A stretch of 64,000 nucleotides of DNA, from the NCBI RefSeq assembly GCF_051014685.1, contig NW_027478716.1, forward strand, positions 62,001-126,000, given 5' to 3'. Under the pieces are notes generated by a model. The model saw only the letters and a program-made list of their open reading frames with translations. It made no database searches and was not told where the DNA came from. How positions within the stretch are numbered: position 1 is the first letter of the stretch; each line of letters opens with the position of its first letter. The translations under genes and the position numbers were made by a program. The DNA comes from Ptiloglossa arizonensis (lineage: Eukaryota; Arthropoda; Insecta; Hymenoptera; Colletidae). Positions 23,601 to 36,750 of this stretch are shown here, one piece after another.

Positions 23601-26600
23601 AATTTTGAGTTTCTCAAGCGTTTCTTGCATCCAAACTGCCATATCTCGCGAACGGATTGACCGATCCGCAAAATTTCTGTTGCATCTGAAAGTAGAAACT
23701 CGCCCGATTACAACGGTATGCGTACTTCTCCCCTAGGCCGTTCTAGTCATTCGTTTCGAGCATCAGAAATGCGAAAATATTGAGTTTCTCAAGCGTTTCT
23801 TACCTTCAAACTGCCATATCTCGCGAACGGATTGAACGATCCGCAAAATTTCTGTTGCATCTGAAAGTAGAATCTCGCCCGATTACAACGGTATGCGCCC
23901 TTTTCCCCTACGCCGTTATAGTTATTCGTTTCGAGCATCAGAACTGCGAAAATTTTGAGTTTCTCAAGCGTTTCTTACATCCAAACGGCCATATCTCGCG
24001 AACGGATTGACCAATCCGCAAAATTTCTGTTGCATCTGAAAGTAGACACTCGCCCGATTACAACGGTATGCGCCCTTTTCCCCTAGGCCGTTCTAGTTAC
24101 TCGTTTCTAGCATCAGAACTGCGAAAATTTCGAGTTTCTCAAGCGTTTCTTGCATCCAAACTGCCATATCTCGCGAACGGATTGACCGATCCGCAAAATA
24201 TCTGTTGCATCTTAAAGTAGAAACTCGCCCGATTACAACGGTATGCCCACTTTTCCCCTAGGCCGTTCTAGTTATTCGTTTCGAGCATCAGAACTGCGAA
24301 AATTTTGAGTTTCTCAAGCGTTTCTTACATCCAAACGGCCATATCTCGCGAACGGATTGACCGATCCGCAAAATTTCTGTTGCATCTGAAAGTAGAAACT
24401 CGCCCGATTAAAACGGTATGCGTAGTTTTCCCCTAGGCCGTTCCAGTTATTCGTTTCGAGCATCAGAACTGCGAAAATTTTGAGTTTCTCAAGCGTTTCT
24501 TACCTCCAAAATGCCATATCTCGCGAACGAATTGACCAAACCGCAAAATTTCTTTTGCATCTGAAAGTAGAAACTCGCCCGATTACAACGGTAGGTGTAG
24601 TTTTCCCCTAGGCTGTTCCAGTTATTCGTTTCGAGCATCAGAACTGCGAAAATTTTGAGTTTCTCAAGCGTTTCTTACCTCCAAAATGCCATATCTCGCG
24701 AACGAATTGACCAAACCGCAAAATTTCTGTTGCATCTGAAAGTAGAAACTCGCCCGATTACAACGGTAGGTGTAGTTTTCCCCTAGGCCGTTCTAGTTAT
24801 TCGTTTCGAGCATCAGAACTGCGAAAATTTTGAGTTTCTCAAGCGTTTCTTACCTTCAAACTGCCATATCTCGCGAACGGATTGACCAAACCGCAAAATT
24901 TCTGTTGCATCTGAAAGTAGAAACTCGCCCGATTACAACGGTAGGTGTAGTTTTCCCCTAGGCCGTTCTAGTTACTCGTTTCTAGCATCAGAACTGCGAA
25001 AATTTCGAGTTTCTCAAGCGTTTCTTGCATCCAAACTGCCATATCTCGCGAACGGATTGACCGATCCGCAAAATTTCTGTTGCATCTTAAAGTAGACACT
25101 CGCCCGATTACAACGGTATGCGTACTTTTCCCCTAGGCCGTTCTAGTTACTCGTTTCTAGCATCAGAACTGCGAAAATTTCGAGTTTCTCAAGCGTTTCT
25201 TGCATCCAAACTGCCATATCTCGCGAACGGATTGACCGATCCGCAAAATATCTGTTGCATCTTAAAGTAGAAACTCGCCCGATTACAACGGTATGCCCAC
25301 TTTCCCCCTAGGCCGTTCTAGTTATTCGTTTCGAGCATCAGAACTGCGAAAATTTTGAGTTTCTCAAGCGTTTCTTACATCCAAACGGCCATATCTCGCG
25401 AACGGATTGACCGATCCGCAAAATTTCTGTTGCATCTGAAAGTAGAAACTCGCCCGATTAAAACGGTATGCGTAGTTTTCCCCTAGGCCGTTCCAGTTAT
25501 TCGTTTCGAGCATCAGAACTGCGAAAATTTTGAGTTTCTCAAGTGTTTCTTATCTCCAAACTGCCATCTCTCGCGAACGGATTGATCAATCCGCAAAATT
25601 TCTGTTGCTTGTGAAAGTAGAAACTCGCACGATTACAACGGTATGCGTAGTTTTCCCCTAGGCCGTTCCAGTTATTCGTTTCGAGCATCAGAACTGCGAA
25701 AATTTTGAGTTTCTCAAGCGTTTCTTACCTCCAAAATGCCATATCTCGCGAACGAATTGACCAAACCGCAAAATTTCTTTTGCATCTGAAAGTAGAAACT
25801 CGCCCGATTACAACGGTAGGTGTAGTTTTCCCCTAGGCCGTTCCAGTTATTCGTTTCGAGCATCAGAACTGCGAAAATTTTGAGTTTCTCAAGCGTTTCT
25901 TACCTCCAAAATGCCATATCTCGCGAACGAATTGACCAAACCGCAAAATTTCTGTTGCATCTGAAAGTAGAAACTCGCCCGATTACAACGGTAGGTGTAG
26001 TTTTCCCCTAGGCCGTTCTAGTTATTCGTTTCGAGCATCAGAACTGCGAAAATTTTGAGTTTCTCAAGCGTTTCTTACCTTCAAACTGCCATATCTCGCG
26101 AACGGATTGACCAAACCGCAAAATTTCTGTTGCATCTGAAAGTAGAAACTCGCCCGATTACAACGGTAGGTGTAGTTTTCCCCTAGGCCGTTCTAGTTAT
26201 TCGTTTCGAGCATCAGAACTGCGAAAATTTTGAGTTTCTCAAGCGTTTCTTACCTCCAAAATGCCATATCTCGCGAACGAATTGACCAAACCGCAAAATT
26301 TCTGTTGCATCTGAAAGTAGAAACTCGCCCGATTACAACGGTAGGTGTAGTTTTCCCCTAGGCCGTTCTAGTTATTCGTTTCGAGCATCAGAACTGCGAA
26401 AATTTTGAGTTTCTCAAGCGTTTCTTACTTCCAAACTGCCACATCTCGCGAACGGATCGACTAATCCGCAAAATTTCTGTTGCATCTGAAAGTAGAAACT
26501 CGCCCGATTTCAGCGGTATGCGTAGTTTTCCCCTAGGCCGTTCCAGTTATTCGTTTCGAGCATCAGAACTGCGCAAATTTTGAGCTTCTCAAGCGTTTCT

Positions 26601-28835
26601 TACCTTCAAACTGCCATATCTCGCGAACGGATTGACCGATCCGCAAAATTTCTGTTGCATCTGAAAGCAGAATCTCGCCCGATTACAACGGTATGCGCCC
26701 TTTTCCCCTAGGCCGTTCTAGTTACTCGTTTCTAGCATCAGAACTGCGAAAATTTCGAGTTTCTCAAGCGTTTCTTGCATCCAAACTGCCATATCTCGCG
26801 AACGGATTGACCGATCCGCAAAATTTCTGTTGCATCTTAAAGTAGAAACTCGCCCGATTACAACGGTATGCCCACTTTTCCCCTAGGCCGTTCTAGTTAT
26901 TCGTTTCGAGCATCAGAACTGCGAAAATTTTGAGTTTCTCAAGCGTTTCTTACTTCCAAACTGCCACATCTCGCGAACGGATCGACCAATCCGCAAAATT
27001 TCTGTTGCATCTGAAAGTAGAAACTCGCCCGATTTCAACGGTATGCGTAGTTTTCCCCTAGGCCGTTCCAGTTATTCGTTTCGAGCATCAGAACTGCGCA
27101 AATTTTGAGTTTCTCAAGCGTTTCTTACCTTCAAACTGCCATATCTCGCGAACGGATTGACCGATCCGCAAAATTTCTGTTGCATCTGAAAGTAGAAACT
27201 CGCCCGATTAAAACGGTATGCGTAGTTTTCCCCTAGGCCGTTCCAGTTTTTCGTTTCGAGCATCAGAACTGCGAAAATTTTGAGTTTCTCAAGTGTTTCT
27301 TATCTCCAAACTGCCATCTCTCGCGAACGGATTGATCAATCCGCAAAATTTCTGTTGCTTGTGAAAGTAGAAACTCGCCCGATTACAACGGTATGCGTAC
27401 TTCTCCCCTAGGCCGTTCTAGTCATTCCTTTCGAGCATCAGAACTGCGAAAATTTTGAGTTTCTCAAGCGTTTCTTATCTCCAAACTGCCATATCTCGCG
27501 AACGGATTGATCAATCCGCAAAATTTCTGTTGCATCTGAAAGTAGACACTCGCCCGATTACAACGGTATGCGCACTTTTCCCCTAGGCGGTTCTAGTTAT
27601 TCGTTTCAAGCATCAGAACTGCGCAAATTTTGAGTTTCTCAAGCGTTTCTTACCTTCAAACTGCCATATCTCGCGAACGGATTGACCGATCCGCAAAATT
27701 TCTGTTGCATCTGAAAGTAGAAACTCGCCCGATTAAAACGGTATGCGCACTTTTCCCCTAGGCCGTTCTAGTTATTCGTTTCGAGCATCAGAACTGCCAA
27801 AGTTTTCAGTTTCTCAAGCGTTTCTTACATCCAAACTGCCATATCTCGCGAACGGATTGACCAATCCGCAAAATTTCTGTTGCATCTGAAAGTAGAAACT
27901 CGCCCGATTACAACGGTAGGTGTAGTTTTCCCCTAGGCCGTTCCAGTTATTCGTTTCGAGCATCAGAACTGCGAAAATTTTGAGTTTCTCAAGCGTTTCT
28001 TACCTCCAAACTGCCATATCTCGCGAACGGATTGACCAATCCGCAAAATTTCTGTTGCATCTGAAAGAAGAAACTCGCCCGATTACAAAGGTATGCCCAC
28101 TTTTCCCCTAGGCCGTTCTAGTTATTCGTTTCGAGCATCAGAACTGCGAAAATTTTGAGTTTCTCAAGCGTTTCTTACATCCAAACGGCCATATCTCGCG
28201 AACGGATTGACCAATCCGCAAAATTTCTGTTTCATTTGAAAGTAGAAACTCGCCCGATTACAACGGTATGCGCACTTTTCCCCTGGGCCGTTCTAGTTAT
28301 TCGTTTCGAGCATCAGAACTGCGAAAATTTTGAGTTTCTCAAGCGTTTCTTACCTTCAAACTGCCATATCTCGCGAACGGATTGACCGATCCGCAAAATT
28401 TCTGCTGCATCTGAAAGTAGAAACTCGCCCGATTAAAACGGTATGCGCACTTTTCCCCTAGGCCGTTCTAGTTATTCGTTTCGAGCATCAGAACTGCCAA
28501 AGTTTTCAGTTTCTCAAGCGTTTCTTACATCCAAACTGCCATATCTCGCGAACGGATTGACCAATCCGCAAAATTTCTGTTGCATCTGAAAGTAGAAACT
28601 CGCCCGATTAAAACGGTATGCGCACTTTTCCCCTAGGCCGTTCTAGTTATTCGTTTCGAGCATCAGAACTGCCAAAGTTTTCAGTTTCTCAAGCGTTTCT
28701 TACATCCAAACTGCCATATCTCGCGAACGGATTGACCAATCCGCAAAATTTCTGTTGCATCTGAAAGTAGAAACTCGCCCGATTACAACGGTAGGTGTAG
28801 TTTTCCCCTAGGCCGTTCCAGTTATTCGTTTCGAG
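17600..28835 (+). repeat. Segment B: second copy of the segmental duplication
   Basis: Segment B repeats segment A in the same orientation immediately after it. It lacks the equivalents of 7351-8750 and 13301-13825. It returns abruptly to left-family monomers at 17.6 kb and passes to right-family monomers again near 24.5 kb, as A does near 12.6 kb. The match ends at about 28835, where A has TTTCGATCATCAGAACTGCGC and B has the common TTTCGAGCATCAGAACTGCGA. A simple tandem duplication would predict a match to 28975, so a later exchange altered the right end of B. Confidence 0.88.
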
Positions 28836-29575
28836 CATCAGAACTGCGAAAATTTTGAGTTTCTCAAGCGTTTCTTACATCCAAAATGCCATATCTCGCG
28901 AACGAATTGACCAATCCGCAAAATTTCTGTTTCATTTGAAAGTAGAAACTCGCCCGATTACAACGGTATGCGCACTTTTCCCCTGGGCCGTTCTAGTTAT
29001 TCGTTTCGAGCATCAGAACTGCGAAAATTTTGAGTTTCTCAAGCGTTTCTTACCTTCAAACTGCCATATCTCGCGAACGGATTGACCGATCCGCAAAATT
29101 TCTGCTGCATCTGAAAGTAGAAACTCGCCCGATTAAAACGGTATGCGCACTTTTCCCCTAGGCCGTTCTAGTTATTCGTTTCGAGCATCAGAACTGCCAA
29201 AGTTTTCAGTTTCTCAAGCGTTTCTTACATCCAAACTGCCATATCTCGCGAACGGATTGACCAATCCGCAAAATTTCTGTTGCATCTGAAAGTAGAAACT
29301 CGCCCGATTAAAACGGTATGCGCACTTTTCCCCTAGGCCGTTCTAGTTATTCGTTTCGAGCATCAGAACTGCCAAAGTTTTCAGTTTCTCAAGCGTTTCT
29401 TACATCCAAACTGCCATATCTCGCGAACGGATTGACCAATCCGCAAAATTTCTGTTGCATCTGAAAGTAGAAACTCGCCCGATTACAACGGTAGGTGTAG
29501 TTTTCCCCTAGGCCGTTCCAGTTATTCGTTTCGAGCATCAGAACTGCGAAAATTTTGAGTTTCTCAAGCGTTTCT
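28176..29575 (+). repeat. 4-monomer tandem duplication (28176-28875, 28876-29575)
   Basis: Two 700-bp units carry the same order: a CCCTGGGCC type with CTGTTTCATTTG; a CTGCTGCATC type ending GCCAAAGTTTTCAG; a TACATCC/GATTAAAA type with the same ending; and a GTAGGTGTAG type. The second unit starts with a monomer whose first 40 bases are different (CAAAATGCC and GAACGAATTG), so it entered through a hybrid monomer. Related runs without the duplication occur at 16801-17500 and 30801-31325. Confidence 0.85.
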
Positions 29576-32200
29576 TACCTCCAAAATGCCATATCTCGCG
29601 AACGAATTGACCAAACCGCAAAATTTCTATTGCATCTGAAAGTAGAAACTCGCCCGATTACAACGGTAGGTGTAGTACTCCCCTAGGCCGTTCTAGTTAT
29701 TCGTTTCGAGCATCAGAACTGCGAAAATTTTGAGTTTCTCAAGCGTTTCTTACATCCAAACTGCCACATCTCGCGAACGGATCGACCAATCTGCAAAATT
29801 TCTGTTGCATCTGAAAGTAGAAACTCGCCCGATTAAAACGGTATGCGTAGTTTTCCCCTAGGCCGTTCCAGTTATTCGTTTCGAGCATCAGAACTGCGAA
29901 AATTTTGAGTTTCTCAAGTGTTTCTTATCTCCAAACTGCCATCTCTCGCGAACGGATTGATCAATCCGCAAAATTTCTGTTGCTTGTGAAAGTAGAAACT
30001 CGCCCGATTACAACGGTATGCGTACTTCTCCCCTAGGCCGTTCTAGTCATTCCTTTCGAGCATCAGAACTGCGAAAATTATGAGTTTCTCAAGCGTTTCT
30101 TATCTCCAAACTGCCATATCTCGCGAACGGATTGATCAATCCGTAAAATTTCTGTTGCATCTGAAAGTAGAAACTCGCCCGATTACAACGGTAGGTGTAG
30201 TTTTCCCCTAGGCCGTTCTAGTTATTCGTTTCGAGCATCAGAACTGCGAAAATTTTGAGTTTCTCAAGCGTTTCTTACTTCCAAACTGCCACATCTCGCG
30301 AACGGATCGACTAATCCGCAAAATTTCTGTTGCATCTGAAAGTAGAAACTCGCCCGATTTCAGCGGTATGCGTAGTTTTCCCCTAGGCCGTTCCAGTTAT
30401 TCGTTTCGAGCATCAGAACTGCGCAAATTTTGAGTTTCTCAAGCGTTTCTTACCTTCAAACTGCCATATCTCGCGAACGGATTGACCGATCCGCAAAATT
30501 TCTGTTGCATCTGAAAGTAGAAACTCGCCCGATTAAAACGGTATGCGTAGTTTTCCCCTAGGCCGTTCCAGTTATTCGTTTCGAGCATCAGAACTGCGAA
30601 AATTTTGAGTTTCTCAAGCGTTTCTTACCTCCAAACTGCCATATCTCGCGAACGGATTGACCAATCCGCAAAATTTCTGTTGCATCTGAAAGAAGAAACT
30701 CGCCCGATTACAAAGGTATGCCCACTTTTCCCCTAGGCCGTTCTAGTTATTCGTTTCGAGCATCAGAACTGCGAAAATTTTGAGTTTCTCAAGCGTTTCT
30801 TACATCCAAACGGCCATATCTCGCGAACGGATTGACCAATCCGCAAAATTTCTGTTTCATTTGAAAGTAGAAACTCGCCCGATTACAACGGTATGCGCAC
30901 TTTTCCCCTGGGCCGTTCTAGTTATTCGTTTCGAGCATCAGAACTGCGAAAATTTTGAGTTTCTCAAGCGTTTCTTACCTTCAAACTGCCATATCTCGCG
31001 AACGGATTGACCGATCCGCAAAATTTCTGCTGCATCTGAAAGTAGAAACTCGCCCGATTAAAACGGTATGCGCACTTTTCCCCTAGGCCGTTCTAGTTAT
31101 TCGTTTCGAGCATCAGAACTGCCAAAGTTTTCAGTTTCTCAAGCGTTTCTTACATCCAAACTGCCATATCTCGCGAACGGATTGACCAATCCGCAAAATT
31201 TCTGTTGCATCTGAAAGTAGAAACTCGCCCGATTAAAACGGTATGCGCACTTTTCCCCTAGGCCGTTCTAGTTATTCGTTTCGAGCATCAGAACTGCCAA
31301 AGTTTTCAGTTTCTCAAGCGTTTCTTACATCCAAACTGCCATATCTCGCGAACGGATTGACCAATCCGCAAAATTTCTGTTTCATTTGAAAGTAGAAACT
31401 CGCCCGATTACAACGGTATGCGCACTTTTCCCCTGGGCCGTTCTAGTTATTCGTTTCGAGCATCTGAACTGCGAAAATTTTGAGTTTCTCAAGCGTTTCT
31501 TACCTTCAAACTGCCATATCTCGCGAACGGATTGACCGATCCGCAAAATTTCTGCTGCATCTGAAAGTAGAAACTCGCCCGATTACAACGGTAGGTGTAG
31601 TTTTCCCCTAGGCCGTTCTAGTTATTCGTTTCGAGCATCAGAACTGCGAAAATTTTGAGTTTCTCAAGCGTTTCTTACTTCCAAACTGCCACATCTCGCG
31701 AACGGATCGACCAATCCGCAAAATTTCTGTTGCATCTGAAAGTAGAAACTCGCCCGATTTCAACGGTATGCGTAGTTTTCCCCTAGGCCGTTCCAGTTAT
31801 TCGTTTCGAGCATCAGAACTGCGCATATTTTGAGTTTCTCAAGCGTTTCTTACTTCCAAACTGCCACATCTCGCGAACGGATCGACTAATCCGCAAAATT
31901 TCTGTTGCATCTGAAAGTAGAAACTCGCCCGATTTCAGCGGTATGCGTAGTTTTCCCCTAGGCCGTTCCAGTTATTCGTTTCGAGCATCAGAACTGCGCA
32001 AATTTTGAGTTTCTCAAGCGTTTCTTACATCCAAACGGCCATATCTCGCGAACGGATTGACCAATCCGCAAAATTTCTGTTGCATCTGAAAGTAGAAACT
32101 CGCCCGATTAAAACGGTATGCGCAGTTTTCCCCTAGGCCGTTCCAGTTATTCGTTTCGAGCATCAGAACTGCGAAAATTTTGAGTTTCTCAAGCGTTTCT
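29576..32200 (+). repeat. Right-family satellite mosaic without a fixed HOR
   Basis: Fifteen 175-bp monomers in the original register, all of right-family types: CTATTGC/GTAGGTGTAG, CCACATC/GATCGACC, CATCTCTCG, the GATTGATCAATCC palindrome type, GATTTCAGCGG, GATTAAAA and CCCTGGGCC. The palindrome copy at 30101 has CCGTAAAATT and so carries the 18-bp form. The run 30801-31325 repeats part of the 28.2-29.6 kb unit. No order is kept for more than about four monomers. Confidence 0.75.
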
Positions 32201-34040
32201 TACCTCCAAAATGCCATATCTCGCGAACGAATTGACCAAACCGCAAAATTTCTATTGCATCTGAAAGTAGAAACTCGCCCGATTACAACGGTAGGTGTAG
32301 TATTCCCCTAGGCCGTTCTAGTTATTCGTTTCGAGCATCAGAACTGCGAAAATTTTGAGTTTCTCAAGCGTTTCTTACTTCCAAACTGCCACATCTCGCG
32401 AACGGATCGACCAATCTGCAAAATTTCTGTTGCATCTGAAAGTAGAAACTCGCCCGATTAAAACGGTATGCGTAGTTTTCCCCTAGGCCGTTCCAGTTAT
32501 TCGTTTCGAGCATCAGAACTGCGAAAATTTTGAGTTTCTCAAGTGTTTCTTATCTCCAAACTGCCATCTCTCGCGAACGGATTGATCAATCCGCAAAATT
32601 TCTGTTGCTTGTGAAAGTAGAAACTCGCCCGATTACAACGGTATGCGTACTTCTCCCCTAGGCCGTTCTAGTCATTCCTTTCGAGCATCAGAACTGCGAA
32701 AATTATGAGTTTCTCAAGCGTTTCTTATCTCCAAACTGCCATATCTCGCGAACGGATTGATCAATCCGTAAAATTTCTGTTGCATCTGAAAGTAGAAACT
32801 CGCCCGATTAAAACGGTATGCGCAGTTTTCCCCTAGGCCGTTCCAGTTATTCGTTTCGAGCATCAGAACTGCGAAAATTTTGAGTTTCTCAAGCGTTTCT
32901 TGCATCCAAACTGCCATATCTCGCGAACGGATTGACCGATCCGCAAAATTTCTGTTGCATCTGAAAGTAGAAACTCGCCCGATTACAACGGTATGCGTAC
33001 TTCTCCCCTAGGCCGTTCTAGTCATTCGTTTCGAGCATCAGAAATGCGAAAATATTGAGTTTCTCAAGCGTTTCTTACATCCAAACGGCCATATCTCGCG
33101 AACGGATTGACCGATCCGCAAAATTTCTGTTGCATCTGAAAGTAGAAACTCGCCCGATTAAAACGGTATGCGTAGTTTTCCCCTAGGCCGTTCCAGTTAT
33201 TCGTTTCGAGCATCAGAACTGCGAAAATTTTGAGTTTCTCAAGCGTTTCTTACCTCCAAAATGCCATATCTCGCGAACGAATTGACCAAACCGCAAAATT
33301 TCTGTTGCATCTGAAAGTAGAAACTCGCCCGATTACAACGGTAGGTGTAGTTTTCCCCTAGGCCGTTCTAGTTATTCGTTTCGAGCATCAGAACTGCGAA
33401 AATTTTGAGTTTCTCAAGCGTTTCTTACATCCAAACGGCCATATCTCGCGAACGAATTGACCAATCCGCAAAATTTCTTTTGCATCTGAAAGTAGACACT
33501 CGCCCGATTACAACGGTATGCGTACTTTTCCCCTAGGCCGTTCTAGTTACTCGTTTCTAGCATCAGAACTGCGAAAATTTCGAGTTTCTCAAGCGTTTCT
33601 TGCATCCAAACTGCCATATCTCGCGAACGGATTGACCGATCCGCAAAATTTCTGTTGCATCTTAAAGTAGAAACTCGCCCGATTACAACGGTATGCTCAC
33701 TTTTCCCCTAGGCAGTTCTAGTTATTCGTTTCGAGCATCAGAACTGCGAAAATTTTGAGTTTCTCAAGCGTTTCTTACATCCAAACGGCCATATCTCGCG
33801 AACGGATTGACCGATCCGCAAAATTTCTGTTGCATCTGAAAGTAGAAACTCGCCCGATTAAAACGGTATGCGTAGTTTTCCCCTAGGACGTTCCAGTTAT
33901 TCGTTTCGAGCATCAGAACTGCGAAAATTTTGAGTTTCTCAAGCGTTTCTTACCTCCAAAATGCCATATCTCGCGAACGAATTGACCAAACCGCAAAATT
34001 TCTGTTGCATCTGAAAGTAGAAACTCGCCCGATTACAACG
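32200..34040 (+). repeat. Duplicated block, also at 34825-36665 (15-monomer offset)
   Basis: About 1.84 kb recurs 2625 bp (15 monomers) downstream. The match runs from the CAAAATGCC/CTATTGC monomer (32201/34826) through the CATCTCTCG monomer, the CCGTAAAATT palindrome monomer, the TGCATCC/GTACTTCT monomer and the rare CCTAGGCAGTTC variant (33711/36336), and ends inside the monomer near 34040/36665. Substitutions seen: CAAAATGACATATC at about 34836, GTATGCTCAC at 33695, CCTAGGACGTTCC at about 33887, and TCAAGAGTTTC at about 35866. The same GGCAGTTC monomer occurs once more near 47884. Confidence 0.8.
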
Positions 34041-36750
34041 GTATGCGTACTTCTCTCCTAGGCCGTTCTAGTCATTCCTTTCGAGCATCTGAACTGCGAA
34101 AATTTTGAGTTTCTCAAGCGTTTCTTATCTCCAAACTGCCATATCTCGCGAACGGATTGATCAATCCGCAAAATTTCTGTTGCATCTGAAAGTAGACACT
34201 CGCCCGATTACAACGGTATGCGCACTTTTCCCCTAGGCGGTTCTAGTTATTCGTTTCAAGCATCAGAACTGCGCAAATTTTGAGTTTCTCAAGCGTTTCT
34301 TACCTTCAAACTGCCATATCTCGCGAACGGATTGACCGATCCGCAAAATTTCTGTTGCATCTGAAAGTAGAAACTCGCCCGATTAAAACGGTATGCGTAG
34401 TTTTCCCCTAGGCCGTTCCAGTTATTCGTTTCGAGCATCAGAACTGCGAAAATTTTGAGTTTCTCAAGCGTTTCTTACCTTCAAACTGCCATATCTCGCG
34501 AACGGATTGACCGATCCGCAAAATTTCTGTTGCATCTGAAAGTAGAAACTCGCCCGATTAAAACGGTATGCGTAGTTTTCCCCTAGGCCGTTCCAGTTAT
34601 TCGTTTCGAGCATCAGAACTGCGAAAATTTTGAGTTTCTCAAGCGTTTCTTACCTCCAAAATGCCATATCTCGCGAACGAATTGACCAAACCGCAAAATT
34701 TCTGTTGCATCTGAAAGTAGAAACTCGCCCGATTACAACGGTAGGTGTAGTTTTCCCCTAGGCCGTTCTAGTTATTCGTTTCGAGCATCAGAACTGCGAA
34801 AATTTTGAGTTTCTCAAGCGTTTCTTACCTCCAAAATGACATATCTCGCGAACGAATTGACCAAACCGCAAAATTTCTATTGCATCTGAAAGTAGAAACT
34901 CGCCCGATTACAACGGTAGGTGTAGTATTCCCCTAGGCCGTTCTAGTTATTCGTTTCGAGCATCAGAACTGCGAAAATTTTGAGTTTCTCAAGCGTTTCT
35001 TACTTCCAAACTGCCACATCTCGCGAACGGATCGACCAATCTGCAAAATTTCTGTTGCATCTGAAAGTAGAAACTCGCCCGATTAAAACGGTATGCGTAG
35101 TTTTCCCCTAGGCCGTTCCAGTTATTCGTTTCGAGCATCAGAACTGCGAAAATTTTGAGTTTCTCAAGTGTTTCTTATCTCCAAACTGCCATCTCTCGCG
35201 AACGGATTGATCAATCCGCAAAATTTCTGTTACTTGTGAAAGTAGAAACTCGCCCGATTACAACGGTATGCGTACTTCTCCCCTAGGCCGTTCTAGTCAT
35301 TCCTTTCGAGCATCAGAACTGCGAAAATTATGAGTTTCTCAAGCGTTTCTTATCTCCAAACTGCCATATCTCGCGAACGGATTGATCAATCCGTAAAATT
35401 TCTGTTGCATCTGAAAGTAGAAACTCGCCCGATTAAAACGGTATGCGCAGTTTTCCCCTAGGCCGTTCCAGTTATTCGTTTCGAGCATCAGAACTGCGAA
35501 AATTTTGAGTTTCTCAAGCGTTTCTTGCATCCAAACTGCCATATCTCGCGAACGGATTGACCGATCCGCAAAATTTCTGTTGCATCTGAAAGTAGAAACT
35601 CGCCCGATTACAACGGTATGCGTACTTCTCCCCTAGGCCGTTCTAGTCATTCGTTTCGAGCATCAGAAATGCGAAAATATTGAGTTTCTCAAGCGTTTCT
35701 TACATCCAAACGGCCATATCTCGCGAACGGATTGACCGATCCGCAAAATTTCTGTTGCATCTGAAAGTAGAAACTCGCCCGATTAAAACGGTATGCGTAG
35801 TTTTCCCCTAGGCCGTTCCAGTTATTCGTTTCGAGCATCAGAACTGCGAAAATTTTGAGTTTCTCAAGAGTTTCTTACCTCCAAAATGCCATATCTCGCG
35901 AACGAATTGACCAAACCGCAAAATTTCTGTTGCATCTGAAAGTAGAAACTCGCCCGAATACAACGGTAGGTGTAGTTTTCCCCTAGGCCGTTCTAGTTAT
36001 TCGTTTCGAGCATCAGAACTGCGAAAATTTTGAGTTTCTCAAGCGTTTCTTACATCCAAACGGCCATATCTCGCGAACGAATTGACCAATCCGCAAAATT
36101 TCTTTTGCATCTGAAAGTAGACACTCGCCCGATTACAACGGTATGCGTACTTTTCCCCTAGGCCGTTCTAGTTACTCGTTTCTAGCATCAGAACTGCGAA
36201 AATTTCGAGTTTCTCAAGCGTTTCTTGCATCCAAACTGCCATATCTCGCGAACGGATTGACCGATCCGCAAAATTTCTGTTGCATCTTAAAGTAGAAACT
36301 CGCCCGATTACAACGGTATGCCCACTTTTCCCCTAGGCAGTTCTAGTTATTCGTTTCGAGCATCAGAACTGCGAAAATTTTGAGTTTCTCAAGCGTTTCT
36401 TACATCCAAACGGCCATATCTCGCGAACGGATTGACCGATCCGCAAAATTTCTGTTGCATCTGAAAGTAGAAACTCGCCCGATTAAAACGGTATGCGTAG
36501 TTTTCCCCTAGGCCGTTCCAGTTATTCGTTTCGAGCATCAGAACTGCGAAAATTTTGAGTTTCTCAAGCGTTTCTTACCTCCAAAATGCCATATCTCGCG
36601 AACGAATTGACCAAACCGCAAAATTTCTGTTGCATCTGAAAGTAGAAACTCGCCCGATTACAACGGTAGGTGTAGTTTTCCCCTAGGCCGTTCTAGTTAT
36701 TCGTTTCGAGCATCAGAACTGCGCAAATTTTGAGTTTCTCAAGCGTTTCT

